A stretch of DNA of 64,000 nucleotides from Pedobacter sp. ASV17. Lineage in GTDB: Bacteria > Bacteroidota > Bacteroidia > Sphingobacteriales > Sphingobacteriaceae. Below, piece after piece: positions 43,276 through 52,553 of this stretch (the stretch's first letter is position 1; each line of letters opens with the position of its first letter). The notes below the pieces were generated by a model, which ran no database searches, was not told the origin of the DNA, and saw only the letters and a program-made list of their open reading frames with translations. The stretch covers positions 1-64,000 of the forward strand of contig NZ_JAELTX010000002.1 of the NCBI RefSeq assembly GCF_016429065.1, written 5' to 3'. The position numbers and the translations under genes are program-made.

Positions 43276-44637
43276 TTATAGCTTAATGAATTTTAGCACA
43301 TTTTTTTCGCTTTCTGCAATCAACTCTACCATATAAGTTCCTTTAGTTAGTGCTTCTACATTGATTTTTTGTTCTGTATCATTCGTGCCAATTTTTTGGC
43401 TTCTTACAATTTTACCAAGCATATCTACTATCTGAACCTTTGAATACGTCTTGGCTGCGAATGTTACCGTTACGCTATGGGTTGCTGGATTAGGAAATAG
43501 CAACACTTCATCCTTGGACACCGATTTAAAGTTTACCGTTTTTATCCCGTAATCTTTTTTAATGCCGTCTTTATCAAACTGTATCAACTGATAATAGTTG
43601 TTGCCATTAACTGGTTGCGTATGGGTAAAAGAATAAAGCTTTCCTGTTTTTGAGTCTCCCAATGCTTCAACTCTGGTCAGTAGTTTGAAGCCACCTTCAT
43701 CGCTTGAGTGTAGTAATTCAAAATGAGAGGAATTAGTTTCGGAAGCTGTTTGCCAAGTGGTTTCCACTCCATTAATGCCAGCTTTTGCAGTAAATTGAAC
43801 CAATTCAACAGGAAGTGTGCCTGATACAGTAAATGAGCACACGGTATTGTTAGGAATATCAGTAGTGTTATCGAATATCCAGTTTGCACGATTGTTGATT
43901 TTAGCTAATAACTGTGCTTTGGTTCCAGTTGTTCCTTTGGCGCAATCATAACGCATATTTTTTAGTTCGCTAGGAACGTAAGCTCCTGATTGTGGAAACA
44001 TTCCCACAGCGTCTAGTCCATTGGTAAGGCCGGTGGGTAACATAGATCCTTGAGAAGAACTACCACCAGAGAGTGTCCAATTTGCAGAACTTACCCAGCC
44101 TGTGGCATCGTTTGCTAATACCGTGTAAGGAGGGTTAGGTAGTTGAACACCGCCACCATCATCCGTATTGATAGCGGCAATGAAGCTAGGATTTGCAGGT
44201 CTTGCCCCTGTACTGCTTTGGTAAGCTATTACTTGATCACCTCCAGCAATGCTGAAATTTGGAGTACCGATTACTTGTACTACCATAGTACCCCCGCCTC
44301 CAGTTACATTGAAGACATTATTAGTACTTGTTTCGTCGCAATGCACCACGGTGCCAAGACTTAATCCTTCAGCGGGGGCAGTGTATAAGAAATGAGCTTC
44401 GCCACTAGTCCATCCCGCAGCGCCACCCCAGCTATTGTCAGTGAAATAGATTTGAGTTCCAGCAGGGATGGTGACCAGTGCCACAAAGGAAAACCCATCA
44501 GAGGTCGACTCATTCACCTTAACAAAGGCAATATCACCTTTGGCTAAAGTTTGCGCTTTGGCTTCTTGCCCTCCTAAAAACAAGGTTATTGTAAAAAAGG
44601 CCGTTAGAATTTTTAATGAAAAATAGAAGTGCTTCAT
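43276..44637 (-). CDS. Secreted protein with type IX secretion C-terminal domain
   Basis: A 453-aa protein with a signal peptide ending near AKAQ (residue 29). The N-terminal part (30-265) is a beta-rich domain starting GDIAFVKVNESTSDGFSFVAL; I know no enzymatic motif in it. Residues about 275-360 look like a fibronectin-type spacer (LPVELVQFTAKAGINGVETTWQT). The last 75 residues are a type A sorting domain: LFPNPATHSVTVTF, VQIVDMLGKIV and KGTYMVELI. It should be exported by the T9SS and kept on the surface or released. Confidence 0.92.
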   Translation of the reverse strand: MKHFYFSLKILTAFFTITLFLGGQEAKAQTLAKGDIAFVKVNESTSDGFSFVALVTIPAGTQIYFTDNSWGGAAGWTSGEAHFLYTAPAEGLSLGTVVHCDETSTNNVFNVTGGGGTMVVQVIGTPNFSIAGGDQVIAYQSSTGARPANPSFIAAINTDDGGGVQLPNPPYTVLANDATGWVSSANWTLSGGSSSQGSMLPTGLTNGLDAVGMFPQSGAYVPSELKNMRYDCAKGTTGTKAQLLAKINNRANWIFDNTTDIPNNTVCSFTVSGTLPVELVQFTAKAGINGVETTWQTASETNSSHFELLHSSDEGGFKLLTRVEALGDSKTGKLYSFTHTQPVNGNNYYQLIQFDKDGIKKDYGIKTVNFKSVSKDEVLLFPNPATHSVTVTFAAKTYSKVQIVDMLGKIVRSQKIGTNDTEQKINVEALTKGTYMVELIAESEKNVLKFIKL

Positions 44638-44770
44638 GTCGTTAATTTAGAGTGAATAGATATTTGGTTGATAATAGTACGAAGAATTGGAATGCAGCAA
44701 ATAGAAGCCTGCTCGGAACATCGTGGTTCGAGGGGACAAAGCAGGAAGGTAACATTTTCTGCATTTGAGC

Positions 44771-44848
44771 GTGTAAATTGGTACGCTCTATCTATTCATT
44801 GAGGTGTCAATGAATAGATTGTGAGCGTAATTCGATTGTAATTTACAC
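44771..44848. repeat. 78-bp nested inverted repeat between divergent genes
   Basis: Three nested perfect stems: GTGTAAATT (44771) with AATTTACAC (44840), ACGCTC (44783) with GAGCGT (44823), and ATCTATTCATTGA (44790) with TCAATGAATAGAT (44807) around a 4-base loop. Only short unpaired bulges remain. It lies in the 283-base gap between the divergent T9SS and CoiA-like genes. Confidence 0.92.
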
Positions 44849-44908
44849 ATCGATACTCATATATTAAAACTTATAAGAATATTTTTTTAAATCTACGATG
44901 GGGATGAT

Positions 44909-44916
44909 TAGCTTTG
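44909..44916 (+). promoter_or_regulatory. -7 element of the CoiA-like gene, leaderless geometry
   Basis: TAGCTTTG ends 5 bases before ATG 44921, so transcription should start at or beside the A of the start codon. Confidence 0.55.
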
Positions 44917-44920
44917 TTTC

Positions 44921-45556
44921 ATGCCGAAATTAATAGAGGAAAAAGAAGTGGTGTCTGAAGGAAAATTGAACGCTTTTGGAGAAAGTGTTTGGCATCGTGA
45001 ATGGAAAGAGGCTTTTCCTGTTTCGTTCCGTGAAAAAACCTTTTATAGTGAGGAGCAGGGCTGTCATCATCGTGCTGATGTGCACACCCCCTGTGGTACC
45101 ACCATCGAATTTCAACATTCGCCGATTTCACTGGAAGAACTGCGTAGTAGGGAAGCCTTTTATCCCAATTTGGTTTGGGTGGTGAATGGAAAAAAGTTCA
45201 AGGGCTTTAAGGTGCTGAAACATTTGCCAGATGTAGATGACCATCAATTGGCAGACTATGAATTTTCCCATACGGCCAATCTCACCCTGTTCCGTAAAAC
45301 AGATTTAGGAAGAACCAAACCTCGTTTACTGTCATTGGCCCATCCAGAGCTTTTTGGACTGAAATTGACTTCGCACTATTTTTCTTTTATTTGGAAACAC
45401 CCACATAGGGTTTGGTATGAATCTAAATGTCCTATGATTTTTGATCTTGGTGGCTACTTCTTATATCAATTGAAGCAAAGACCTCAACTTTCGGGGGCTT
45501 ATGCCTATCTGCAAATGATTCCCAGAAAAGATTTCATTGCTGCTTATGTAAGTTAG
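44921..45556 (+). CDS. CoiA-like nuclease-fold protein
   Basis: A 211-aa protein resembling the nuclease part of competence protein CoiA. WHREWKEAF at 24-32 is followed by HRADVHTPCGTTIEFQHSPIS at 50-70, which gives a PD-(D/E)xK-type set D53, E63 and Q65, and then LRSREAFYPNLVWVVNG. The N-terminal zinc finger of true CoiA is absent. It may act on DNA ends in recombination or restriction, but no competence genes are near. It stands alone behind a large inverted repeat. Confidence 0.75.
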   Translation: MPKLIEEKEVVSEGKLNAFGESVWHREWKEAFPVSFREKTFYSEEQGCHHRADVHTPCGTTIEFQHSPISLEELRSREAFYPNLVWVVNGKKFKGFKVLKHLPDVDDHQLADYEFSHTANLTLFRKTDLGRTKPRLLSLAHPELFGLKLTSHYFSFIWKHPHRVWYESKCPMIFDLGGYFLYQLKQRPQLSGAYAYLQMIPRKDFIAAYVS

Positions 45557-45740
45557 ATCGACAGGTATTTTTTATTCTCTTGTCAATCACCTATCTAATA
45601 GCTTTTTTCACAATGTCTATTTAAAGGGATGCAACATTCCTTCTTTTGTATTGTCTAGTAGGACAAACAAAAAGCTTATGAATAATAGCCTCTCTATTTC
45701 TTTTTATTTCTTGACGTTTTTTCACCAAAGTAGTCAGAAG

Positions 45741-47546
45741 ATGCGATTGATTTTAATTGTTTTCCTTTTGATGTCAGTAAATTCTTATGCTCAAAATAAA
45801 GCGACAGCTAATGGGCTCAAGGAGCAGCTTGCATTGATAGATTCTGCTTTTAAAAATAATGACACTGAAAAGTTTAAGCGCGTAGTAGGGCTGGAAAGTA
45901 TCAGAGAGGTACATGCATTGGCCATCACTGAAAAGATTTTGAAAGTGCCTGGGAAATCGCGGATAATTTCTATTCATGGAGATAGTGCCTATGTTATGCT
46001 GAGTGGATTATTTCTATTTGGAAATTCTGGTGACGAGACCAATTTTTCCAATAGTTACACAGGTGTTTACAAAATGGAACTGATTAATGGGGCATGGCAA
46101 ATCAAAAATAGAATTGAAATAGATCGTGCGAACCAAATTAAGAAGCAAAATATAGCCGTAAACTTTTTACCAGGAAAGGGAATAAAGGTGAGCGATACGC
46201 TAATGATTGAGGTGAATGACAAAATTGGCTTTGCCGTTAGGTTAAATCATAAAGCGCAAATCAGCAGGTTGTTGCTCAACCAAACTACTACTGATTTTAC
46301 GTTTAGCGGAGGACTATTGTGGGTAAATGCTCCTAAAAAATCAAAACAGCAGCTCATTATTGATTATGCAATGGATGTTGAGCAGAATGAGCAGGATAAA
46401 AATTCCAGTTACTTTGGTGAATCATACGGACACTTACGTAATCAATATTATTGGCATCCGTTTTTCAATTTTTCAAGCCCTAATGATAGAGCCGAGTTTA
46501 ACCTGCGATGTAGTATTCCTAAGGCATATCATTTAGCCACTAGTCTTCCCCAAAAAGATAGGGTTGTGGGCGATGATAGAATCATTACTGCTAAATCTGG
46601 CAATCCTACTTTTGGTTTATCTATGTATTACGATAGGGATTGGGACGTAAATACCATTAAGATGGGGCAAATAGAAATGACGGTTTATGCTGCGAAGGAT
46701 TTTTCGCCTAATCATGAGCTATTGCGTAACCACTTCTCGAAGTACTATGATACCTTACAAAAATATTTTGGTGAACCGATTGGTAAGTATCTGGCCATTG
46801 TACAGGATCGCTCTGGTGGAAATGGATGGAAAAATAGGAGTAATGACATGGTTGTTGCGGGACAGAGCGGCAGTTATTTGATTACAGACAAGCCTAATCC
46901 AAGAGCTATTTTTGGTCATGAAGTTGCGCATGGTTGGACCAGCCCAACGGGGCCAGCGACCAATTTTTTAATGGAAGGTTGGGCTACTTATGCAGAATCT
47001 TTGATGTTGCCGTCAGTCTACGGGGATTCTATTGTCGTGAAGTTTTTCAAATCGCAGAAACAAAATTATATCAATAGTAAATATGAAGGTAAAAGGTCTC
47101 TGTGGGACGATTATAGCAATAGTGGGGTCTCATATAGCAAAGGTGCATGGCTATTTTATATTTTAGAAAATCAATTAGGTAAGGACAAGTTGGCTTTGAC
47201 GATGAGGAACTTTGTTGCTTCAGGAAAACAGACCATCCAATCGTTTATAGCCGAAACTTCAAAAGTAGCTGGAACTAACATGGAGCCTTTTCTCATGTCG
47301 TGGCTGAAAAGCAAAGAGATACCTGCTTTGAGGGTTCAGAATGTTGGTAATGCTCTTAAGATTCATCAAGAAGGAGATGTTTTTAGTTTCCCACTTGAAA
47401 TCCAAATGAAGTTGAAAAATGGCAACAACGTTAATCGAAAAATAGATATGAAAGCTAAAGAGCAGCTTATTGAGATCTCAGAAGGTGAAATTGAAAGTTA
47501 TGTGCTAGATCCAAATGGTAGGCTTTTATTCCATATCAAATTGTAA
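45741..47546 (+). CDS. M1-like secreted metallopeptidase
   Basis: A 601-aa product from ATG 45741, where a signal peptide MRLILIVFLLMSVNSYAQ begins; an ATG or other start at 45651 would add 30 residues before it. The C-terminal half is a gluzincin domain with HEVAH (H393, H397) and the third ligand E412 in MEGWATYAE. The spacing between HExxH and Glu is 14 residues rather than the 18 of classic M1 aminopeptidases. The N-terminal 150 residues resemble a NTF2-like or DUF domain. Periplasmic peptide breakdown is likely. Confidence 0.82.
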   Translation: MRLILIVFLLMSVNSYAQNKATANGLKEQLALIDSAFKNNDTEKFKRVVGLESIREVHALAITEKILKVPGKSRIISIHGDSAYVMLSGLFLFGNSGDETNFSNSYTGVYKMELINGAWQIKNRIEIDRANQIKKQNIAVNFLPGKGIKVSDTLMIEVNDKIGFAVRLNHKAQISRLLLNQTTTDFTFSGGLLWVNAPKKSKQQLIIDYAMDVEQNEQDKNSSYFGESYGHLRNQYYWHPFFNFSSPNDRAEFNLRCSIPKAYHLATSLPQKDRVVGDDRIITAKSGNPTFGLSMYYDRDWDVNTIKMGQIEMTVYAAKDFSPNHELLRNHFSKYYDTLQKYFGEPIGKYLAIVQDRSGGNGWKNRSNDMVVAGQSGSYLITDKPNPRAIFGHEVAHGWTSPTGPATNFLMEGWATYAESLMLPSVYGDSIVVKFFKSQKQNYINSKYEGKRSLWDDYSNSGVSYSKGAWLFYILENQLGKDKLALTMRNFVASGKQTIQSFIAETSKVAGTNMEPFLMSWLKSKEIPALRVQNVGNALKIHQEGDVFSFPLEIQMKLKNGNNVNRKIDMKAKEQLIEISEGEIESYVLDPNGRLLFHIKL

Positions 47547-47554
47547 AAAGATCC

Positions 47555-48106
47555 TCATATCCATCCAACTTTTTTGCGCCAGAGGTTAAAATCTTTATTG
47601 TGGGGATGTAGGTCCGTTTCTAGGTTTTTAGCTTCAACGATAAGAATTTCATCATGTGTGCTCAATTGTAATGCTTTTCGCAAGCGTATGGTCTCGGCCT
47701 TATCTTCTACGAGATACAAGCCTCGATCATCAAACTGGGTGCCGAACTTTTGTGGCCTGCCCTCAAAGTAACAGATTCTATCATGCAGGTAAGCAAGGTT
47801 TTGCGGGTTCACGTCATCTGAAGCTTCTGACAACAGCGCGTAGCACCTTTTCATTAATGTAGGCTTGCTGATGGCGTGTTGCACAATCAGCCATGCCGCT
47901 TCACTAGCTTCTTTTCCAACTTTTGACAGCGTGGGGTAGCCTATGGCATTGATGATCTCATCCAATCGTGCTGCATTTTTCAGGTGCACACGTTCCATAT
48001 CAGCATGATAACCTGTGGAGAGTTTACCTTCTTTTAAAAGTGCTTCCCGCACCTGTAGATCATAACGGGCCATTTCTATTAATTCGCTAGCGATAGACTT
48101 GTTCAT
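47555..48106 (-). CDS. DUF6624-like protein
   Basis: A 183-aa cytoplasmic protein. The pattern AWLIVQHAISKP, NLAYLHDRICYFEGRPQKFGTQF and the Arg-rich RLRKALQLS are those of the DUF6624 group, whose function is unknown. There is no signal peptide. It is convergent with the metallopeptidase gene, with stops 8 bases apart. Confidence 0.7.
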   Translation of the reverse strand: MNKSIASELIEMARYDLQVREALLKEGKLSTGYHADMERVHLKNAARLDEIINAIGYPTLSKVGKEASEAAWLIVQHAISKPTLMKRCYALLSEASDDVNPQNLAYLHDRICYFEGRPQKFGTQFDDRGLYLVEDKAETIRLRKALQLSTHDEILIVEAKNLETDLHPHNKDFNLWRKKVGWI

Positions 48107-48246
48107 CTTGTTATTGCTGAGGTTTGAAATTTACAACATTATCTTCTAAATAGCCAAGTGATAAAAAATCTTATCTTTAATCTACAGCTTGCTGGATAGA
48201 TAAATAATAACAGGGCTTCAATCAATCAAAGAAAAATAAATAATTA

Positions 48247-49068
48247 GTGAACTATCAAACCTTTGAACCACATGCCGACTTGGCTTCGGTAGTTAAATGT
48301 TACTGGACTTTGGAAGTTCCATTGGCCCCTCAAGCTCCGAAGCAGCGTATTGTACCAGATGGTTGCCTTGAAATGATCTTTATTTTAGGGGACAATATGA
48401 AAAGATACCTTTCTGAAACTGAGTTTATCATACAGCCCAGAGCAATAGTGGTTGGTCAAATTACGGAACCCTTTGTTATTCAACCTACAGGTTATGTACA
48501 TTGTTTCGCTGTTCGATTTTACCCTTTCGGTTTTGCTAATTTTGTAAATACCCCAATTAAAAAGTTGGCAGATAAAGAAACACCTATCGCACAACTATTT
48601 GATGGAACACTTGCTGAAAACTTAGCACAAGAAATTATTAGCGCGGTTAATGACCAAGAACGAATAGCGATTGTGGAAGCTTTTCTGCTGAATAAATTCG
48701 ATGAAAAAGCGATTATTGATCAAGTGGTGAAAACCACCATTGAAACGCTTTTACTCACTAAGGGAAGCAGATCTATCAACAACATTTTGCAGGATGAGCC
48801 CTCTAAAAGAAGACAGCTGGAAAGAAAGTTTTTCAAACAAGTGGGCTTAAGTCCAAAACAATTGGGAAAAGTGATCAGGTTGCAGGCTGCTTTAAAAATG
48901 CTGCTCACTCAGAAAACAGAAAACCTTACGCGTATTGCCTACGATAGTGAATACTATGATCAGGCGCATTTTAATAGAGATTTTAAGGAACTTACAGGAA
49001 TTAACCCCAAAGATTTTTTGGAGAACGATAAAATGCAGCTTTCCACTGTTTTTTACACCAAAGACTAA
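48247..49068 (+). CDS. AraC-family transcriptional regulator
   Basis: A 273-aa regulator. An N-terminal sensing domain of the DUF6597 type (HADLASVVKCYWTLEVP...RIVPDGCLEMIFILGD) covers about 5-105. The C-terminal AraC HTH (about 165-260) has KRRQLERKFFKQVGLSPKQLGKVIRLQ and YYDQAHFNRDFKELTGINPKDF. The start is GTG 48247, directly before NYQTFEPHADL; no ATG precedes it. It is followed at 108 bases by the DUF6265 gene, a possible target. Confidence 0.93.
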   Translation: MNYQTFEPHADLASVVKCYWTLEVPLAPQAPKQRIVPDGCLEMIFILGDNMKRYLSETEFIIQPRAIVVGQITEPFVIQPTGYVHCFAVRFYPFGFANFVNTPIKKLADKETPIAQLFDGTLAENLAQEIISAVNDQERIAIVEAFLLNKFDEKAIIDQVVKTTIETLLLTKGSRSINNILQDEPSKRRQLERKFFKQVGLSPKQLGKVIRLQAALKMLLTQKTENLTRIAYDSEYYDQAHFNRDFKELTGINPKDFLENDKMQLSTVFYTKD

Positions 49069-49087
49069 ACTGTCGCATTCATACAAT

Positions 49088-49115
49088 TTTGGTTTGAATA
49101 GGTACAATAACTTTG
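49088..49115 (+). promoter_or_regulatory. Promoter of the DUF6265 gene
   Basis: TTTG at 49088-49091 and TAACTTTG at 49108-49115 with a 16-base gap. The spacer is a little short, but the -7 box is a full match. Confidence 0.5.
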
Positions 49116-49176
49116 TTTTGTCAAACTGATGGTGTTATGCCATCCCTGTACTTTTTTGAATAAAATTTAAATAAAG

Positions 49177-49650
49177 ATGAAAATGAAATTATTTTTGGTA
49201 GCTATGGTTTTGGTGGTTTTTTGTAGCTGGACCATAGGTTTTGAAAACCAAATCAAAAATGCGTCATGGTTAATTGGAACGTGGGAAAACAAAACATCCA
49301 GAGGGAGCATTTATGAAACTTGGGCTAAAGTAAACGATCATGAATTTTTGGCAAAGAGCTATGCCCTGAAAGAAAAGGATACCATGGTTTTCGAACAGAT
49401 ACGTTTGGTTCAAGAAGCAGGAAAATTGTTCTATATCCCAACGGTTAAAAATCAAAATGGAGGTTTGCCTGTTCGTTTTGCTTTAAAAACAATGAACGAT
49501 ACGATTTTGGTGTTTGAAAACCCCCAACATGATTTTCCGCAAGTGATTAGCTATGCTAAAATTGACAGAGACCATTTGATCGCCGAAATTTCTGGCGTAA
49601 AAAATGGACAGCAGCGTAAGCAAACATTCCCAATGCAAAGAATAAGGTAG
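49177..49650 (+). CDS. DUF6265-like exported protein
   Basis: A 157-aa protein with a signal peptide (about 1-22). ASWLIGTWENKTSRGSIYETWAKVNDHEFLAKSYALK and NPQHDFPQVISY fit the DUF6265 beta-barrel (lipocalin-like) group. The ligand is unknown. The next gene starts 43 bases on and may be co-transcribed. Confidence 0.8.
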   Translation: MKMKLFLVAMVLVVFCSWTIGFENQIKNASWLIGTWENKTSRGSIYETWAKVNDHEFLAKSYALKEKDTMVFEQIRLVQEAGKLFYIPTVKNQNGGLPVRFALKTMNDTILVFENPQHDFPQVISYAKIDRDHLIAEISGVKNGQQRKQTFPMQRIR

Positions 49651-49693
49651 TTGGAACAGATTTTGTGCCACAGTGGGATATAAACCAAACACG

Positions 49694-50392
49694 ATGAATA
49701 GAAGCTTTAGAATGTCTGTTGTTTTGATGCTCTTGCTTTTGGGTCAAGCCAAAGCACAGCAGTTGATGATCCTTAAAGATTCGGTACAAATTGGAGAACA
49801 ATATTATGTGCTTGAGGAGCCTCAGCTGGCCAATCAGTACAGCAACGTTTCGATGGATATCTACAAAAAGGTAAGGAACAAGTCCATCATGGGTAGCTAT
49901 TTCTCGGCCAGCCCAGCGCAAAGGTTAAAGGCAAAAAAAGATACCCTTAAAGCCTTAGTTGCTAATGGTACACTACGAGAAGCAGGTTATGGCTTTGAAC
50001 ATTATGAGCTGTTTTATGATCAAGCTGGTCTGTTAAACTTATCAGTAAGTATACAATCCTTTGGTTCTCCTTTTGAATCCCGACAAGCTTATTGTTTTGA
50101 TCTTTCCACTGGAAAAATACTAGGCAAAGCGCTATTTGTTAACCATAAAGGTTTATTGAAAATGGTTGACGATCAACTCAAATTGCAGAAGAAAGGACTT
50201 AAGATCAATTTGGAGGCACTTGATCAATATGAAATCGTTAACCGTAAAGGTGCTATTGAGGGGATTAAGTTTTTGATAACAGATACCGTGAATTATCGGA
50301 ATAGTGGTTATGAAATTTTTGAAGTTGATTTGAGTAAAAAGGAAATAGCGTCCTATTTGGCTCCTGAATTTAAAAAACGTTTAAAGTTTTAA
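49694..50392 (+). CDS. Exported protein of unknown function
   Basis: A 232-aa product from ATG 49694, with signal peptide MNRSFRMSVVLMLLLLGQAKAQ. The mature part begins with beta-type sequence (MILKDSVQIGEQYYVLEE) and contains YGFEHYELFYDQAGLLNLSVSIQSFGSPFES, which suggests a compact periplasmic beta domain. I recognise no family. It is convergent with yeiH, with stops 6 bases apart. Confidence 0.7.
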   Translation: MNRSFRMSVVLMLLLLGQAKAQQLMILKDSVQIGEQYYVLEEPQLANQYSNVSMDIYKKVRNKSIMGSYFSASPAQRLKAKKDTLKALVANGTLREAGYGFEHYELFYDQAGLLNLSVSIQSFGSPFESRQAYCFDLSTGKILGKALFVNHKGLLKMVDDQLKLQKKGLKINLEALDQYEIVNRKGAIEGIKFLITDTVNYRNSGYEIFEVDLSKKEIASYLAPEFKKRLKF

Positions 50393-50398
50393 ATTTAA

Positions 50399-51373
50399 CT
50401 ACAATAGTGCTATTACGGCCCACAAACCCGCCATTGAAATGGCTACCCAAAGGATAACGCCTTGCAGTATCGGCTTAAATCCTACGGCACTGATCACTTG
50501 CTTTGATAAGCCAGAACCAATCAGGAATAAAGTAACTGTCAATCCAATTTTGGAGAGGGAAACGATGTGAGGTCCTACTTGGCCGATAAAAGGCACGTAG
50601 GTACTGCATATAATGGCCAGTACAAACAAACCAATAAAATAAGGGATTTTTATTTTGGTGCCCTTCGATTTAAATAACCATGTGCTAAGCAATGCAATGG
50701 GAATGATCCAAAGCGCTCGGGTAAGTTTTACGGTGGTGGCAATTTGCAATGCTTCGTTTCCGTACTTGCTGGCGGCACCTACAACAGAGCTGGTATCTTG
50801 TATGGCAATAGCACTCCATATCCCAAATTGAGATTGCGAAAGGTTCAAGAAATGTCCAACTACAGGAAAGATAAAAAGTGCCAATGAATTGAGAATGAAA
50901 ATGGTTCCCAATGCTACGCTCACTTGTTTTTCTTCGGCTTTAATCACAGGTGATATGGCGGCAATGGCGCTGCCACCGCAAATGGCTGTACCCGCAGAAA
51001 TTAAGTGAGAGGTTTTTCTGTCGATTTTTAAGGCCCTGCCGAGGAAATAACCGATCACCAAAGTGCCAATAATCGAAATGACGGTAAAAATAAACCCTTC
51101 TTTCCCAGCTTGCAGTGCGGTGTGAACATTCATTCCAAAGCCAAGGCCCACCACAGAGAATTGTAGTAAAAAATGCGTGATTTTATGGTTGAGGTGTAGG
51201 TAGGGATGCCCTATCCATTGTGCCGTAACAATACCAAGCAATAGGGCGAGAGGAGGAGAAACGAAAGAAGATAAGCACAATAACAAGAGTGCAATAAATA
51301 CAACTTCTCTGAGGGTAATACTGCTGTCCAATATTTTTCTAAAGGTGCTTTTGAAAGATAATTTGCTTTGCAT
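50399..51373 (-). CDS. yeiH: YeiH-family membrane protein (putative sulfate exporter family)
   Basis: A 324-aa polytopic membrane protein of the YeiH/UPF0324 family with about ten helices. Family motifs are QFSVVGLGFGMN, SAGTAICGGSAIAAISPVIKA and WSAIAIQDTSSVVGAASKYG. The family is annotated as putative sulfate exporters, with weak experimental support. The ATG at 51373 (MQSKLSF) is preferred over one at 51400. The LysR gene lies upstream on the same strand, the same pairing as yeiE-yeiH in enterics. Confidence 0.9.
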   Translation of the reverse strand: MQSKLSFKSTFRKILDSSITLREVVFIALLLLCLSSFVSPPLALLLGIVTAQWIGHPYLHLNHKITHFLLQFSVVGLGFGMNVHTALQAGKEGFIFTVISIIGTLVIGYFLGRALKIDRKTSHLISAGTAICGGSAIAAISPVIKAEEKQVSVALGTIFILNSLALFIFPVVGHFLNLSQSQFGIWSAIAIQDTSSVVGAASKYGNEALQIATTVKLTRALWIIPIALLSTWLFKSKGTKIKIPYFIGLFVLAIICSTYVPFIGQVGPHIVSLSKIGLTVTLFLIGSGLSKQVISAVGFKPILQGVILWVAISMAGLWAVIALL

Positions 51374-51448
51374 ATACGTTAGATTGAAATACAGCAGCAA
51401 AGTTCAGCAGAAGAACCAAAACGTGGAAATCACTAATTGCAATCTCCA

Positions 51449-51463
51449 ATAACTTTAGGTTAT
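51449..51463 (-). promoter_or_regulatory. Candidate LysR-type binding site before yeiH
   Basis: ATAAC-N5-GTTAT is a 15-base T-N11-A palindrome. It overlaps the lysR stop codon (51460-51462) and is 76 bases upstream of the yeiH start, a suitable place for activation by the adjacent LysR protein. Confidence 0.5.
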
Positions 51464-52338
51464 GATGAAATGTGTTTGTAGAAAAGTTCCTGTAAACTGT
51501 GCATGTCGCCCTGGTTGATGGCCAAGTAAAAACAACGTTCAATTTCCAAGCCTTTAATGTCGATCACTTTTAGCTCGTTTTCCTTTAGCTCACGAAAAAT
51601 AGCATGAATGGAAAGGAAAGCAAAAGCGTTGGAATGGAGCAGATAGGTTTTGATGCTTTCGGTGCTTTGTAGCTCTATTTCTTTTAGGAGTGTAGAGAAA
51701 TTGATGCCTTTTGTTTTGAGCGCATTGGCAATCACCTCTAGGGAACCAGAACCAGCTTCCCGCAAAATCATTGGTAATTTCTTGATGTCTTCTGGCTTGA
51801 TGGTGGGTTTGATATTTTGGTTGCCTGCTCTTGTACAAAGTACAATTTCATCTTTGGCAATGCAGTTGTACTGTAGGTTTTGTCGTTTAGATTGTCCTTC
51901 TACAATGGCCAAATCAATCTTGTTTTCCATCAGTAGGTTTTCTATCACTTCCGTGTTGTTGGATACCATGGCAATCTCAATATCTGGAAACCGCTCTCTA
52001 AATGAAGCGATATATTTTGGAAGATAATACTGTGCTACGGTAGTGCTGGCACCTATTCTGAGCAGGCCTTTTGAGTTGCTGGAAAGTGCTGCGATATCCA
52101 TGTCAATGTCTCTATAGATGTCCGTTAGTTTTTCAACGTGCCCAAATAATATGCTGCCTGCTTTGGTGAGCTTTATTTTGGTGCCATTTCTATCAAAAAG
52201 CTTAACCCCATAATGCTCTTCTATTTCGTGGATATGTTTACTGACCGCAGGTTGCGAAATAAATAGTTCTTCCGCTGCTCTGGTAAAATTTAACCTTTTG
52301 GCAACAATGTAAAAAACCTTTAATCTAAAATCATACAT
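51460..52338 (-). CDS. LysR-family transcriptional regulator (CbbR/YeiE-like)
   Basis: A 292-aa LysR protein from ATG 52338 (MYDFRLKVFYIVAKRLNFTRAAEELFISQPAVSKHI). The HTH is at about 18-37 and the effector domain covers 88-292 (GLLRIGASTTVAQYYLPKYIASFRERFP). An in-frame ATG at 52386 would add 16 unusual residues. The closest known pattern is YeiE beside YeiH, where the regulator responds to sulfite-related stress; this is used here only as an analogy. Confidence 0.92.
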   Translation of the reverse strand: MYDFRLKVFYIVAKRLNFTRAAEELFISQPAVSKHIHEIEEHYGVKLFDRNGTKIKLTKAGSILFGHVEKLTDIYRDIDMDIAALSSNSKGLLRIGASTTVAQYYLPKYIASFRERFPDIEIAMVSNNTEVIENLLMENKIDLAIVEGQSKRQNLQYNCIAKDEIVLCTRAGNQNIKPTIKPEDIKKLPMILREAGSGSLEVIANALKTKGINFSTLLKEIELQSTESIKTYLLHSNAFAFLSIHAIFRELKENELKVIDIKGLEIERCFYLAINQGDMHSLQELFYKHISS

Positions 52339-52553
52339 ATAGCATCGGGTTAGGTAAGGGCAGGTGATTGCTTTCGTATATGACAAAGATGCTCTTTTTT
52401 GTGTGAAAAAATTACCTTAATCAGCTTTTATCCTTTGTCTGGTTTTATCATCAACCATTTGAAGAATTGAAGCGATTTTAACTGCAAGCTGATCAACAAA
52501 AAATGCCACCCATATGGACGGCATTCTCTTAAATAAATAGGATTTAAACAAAA

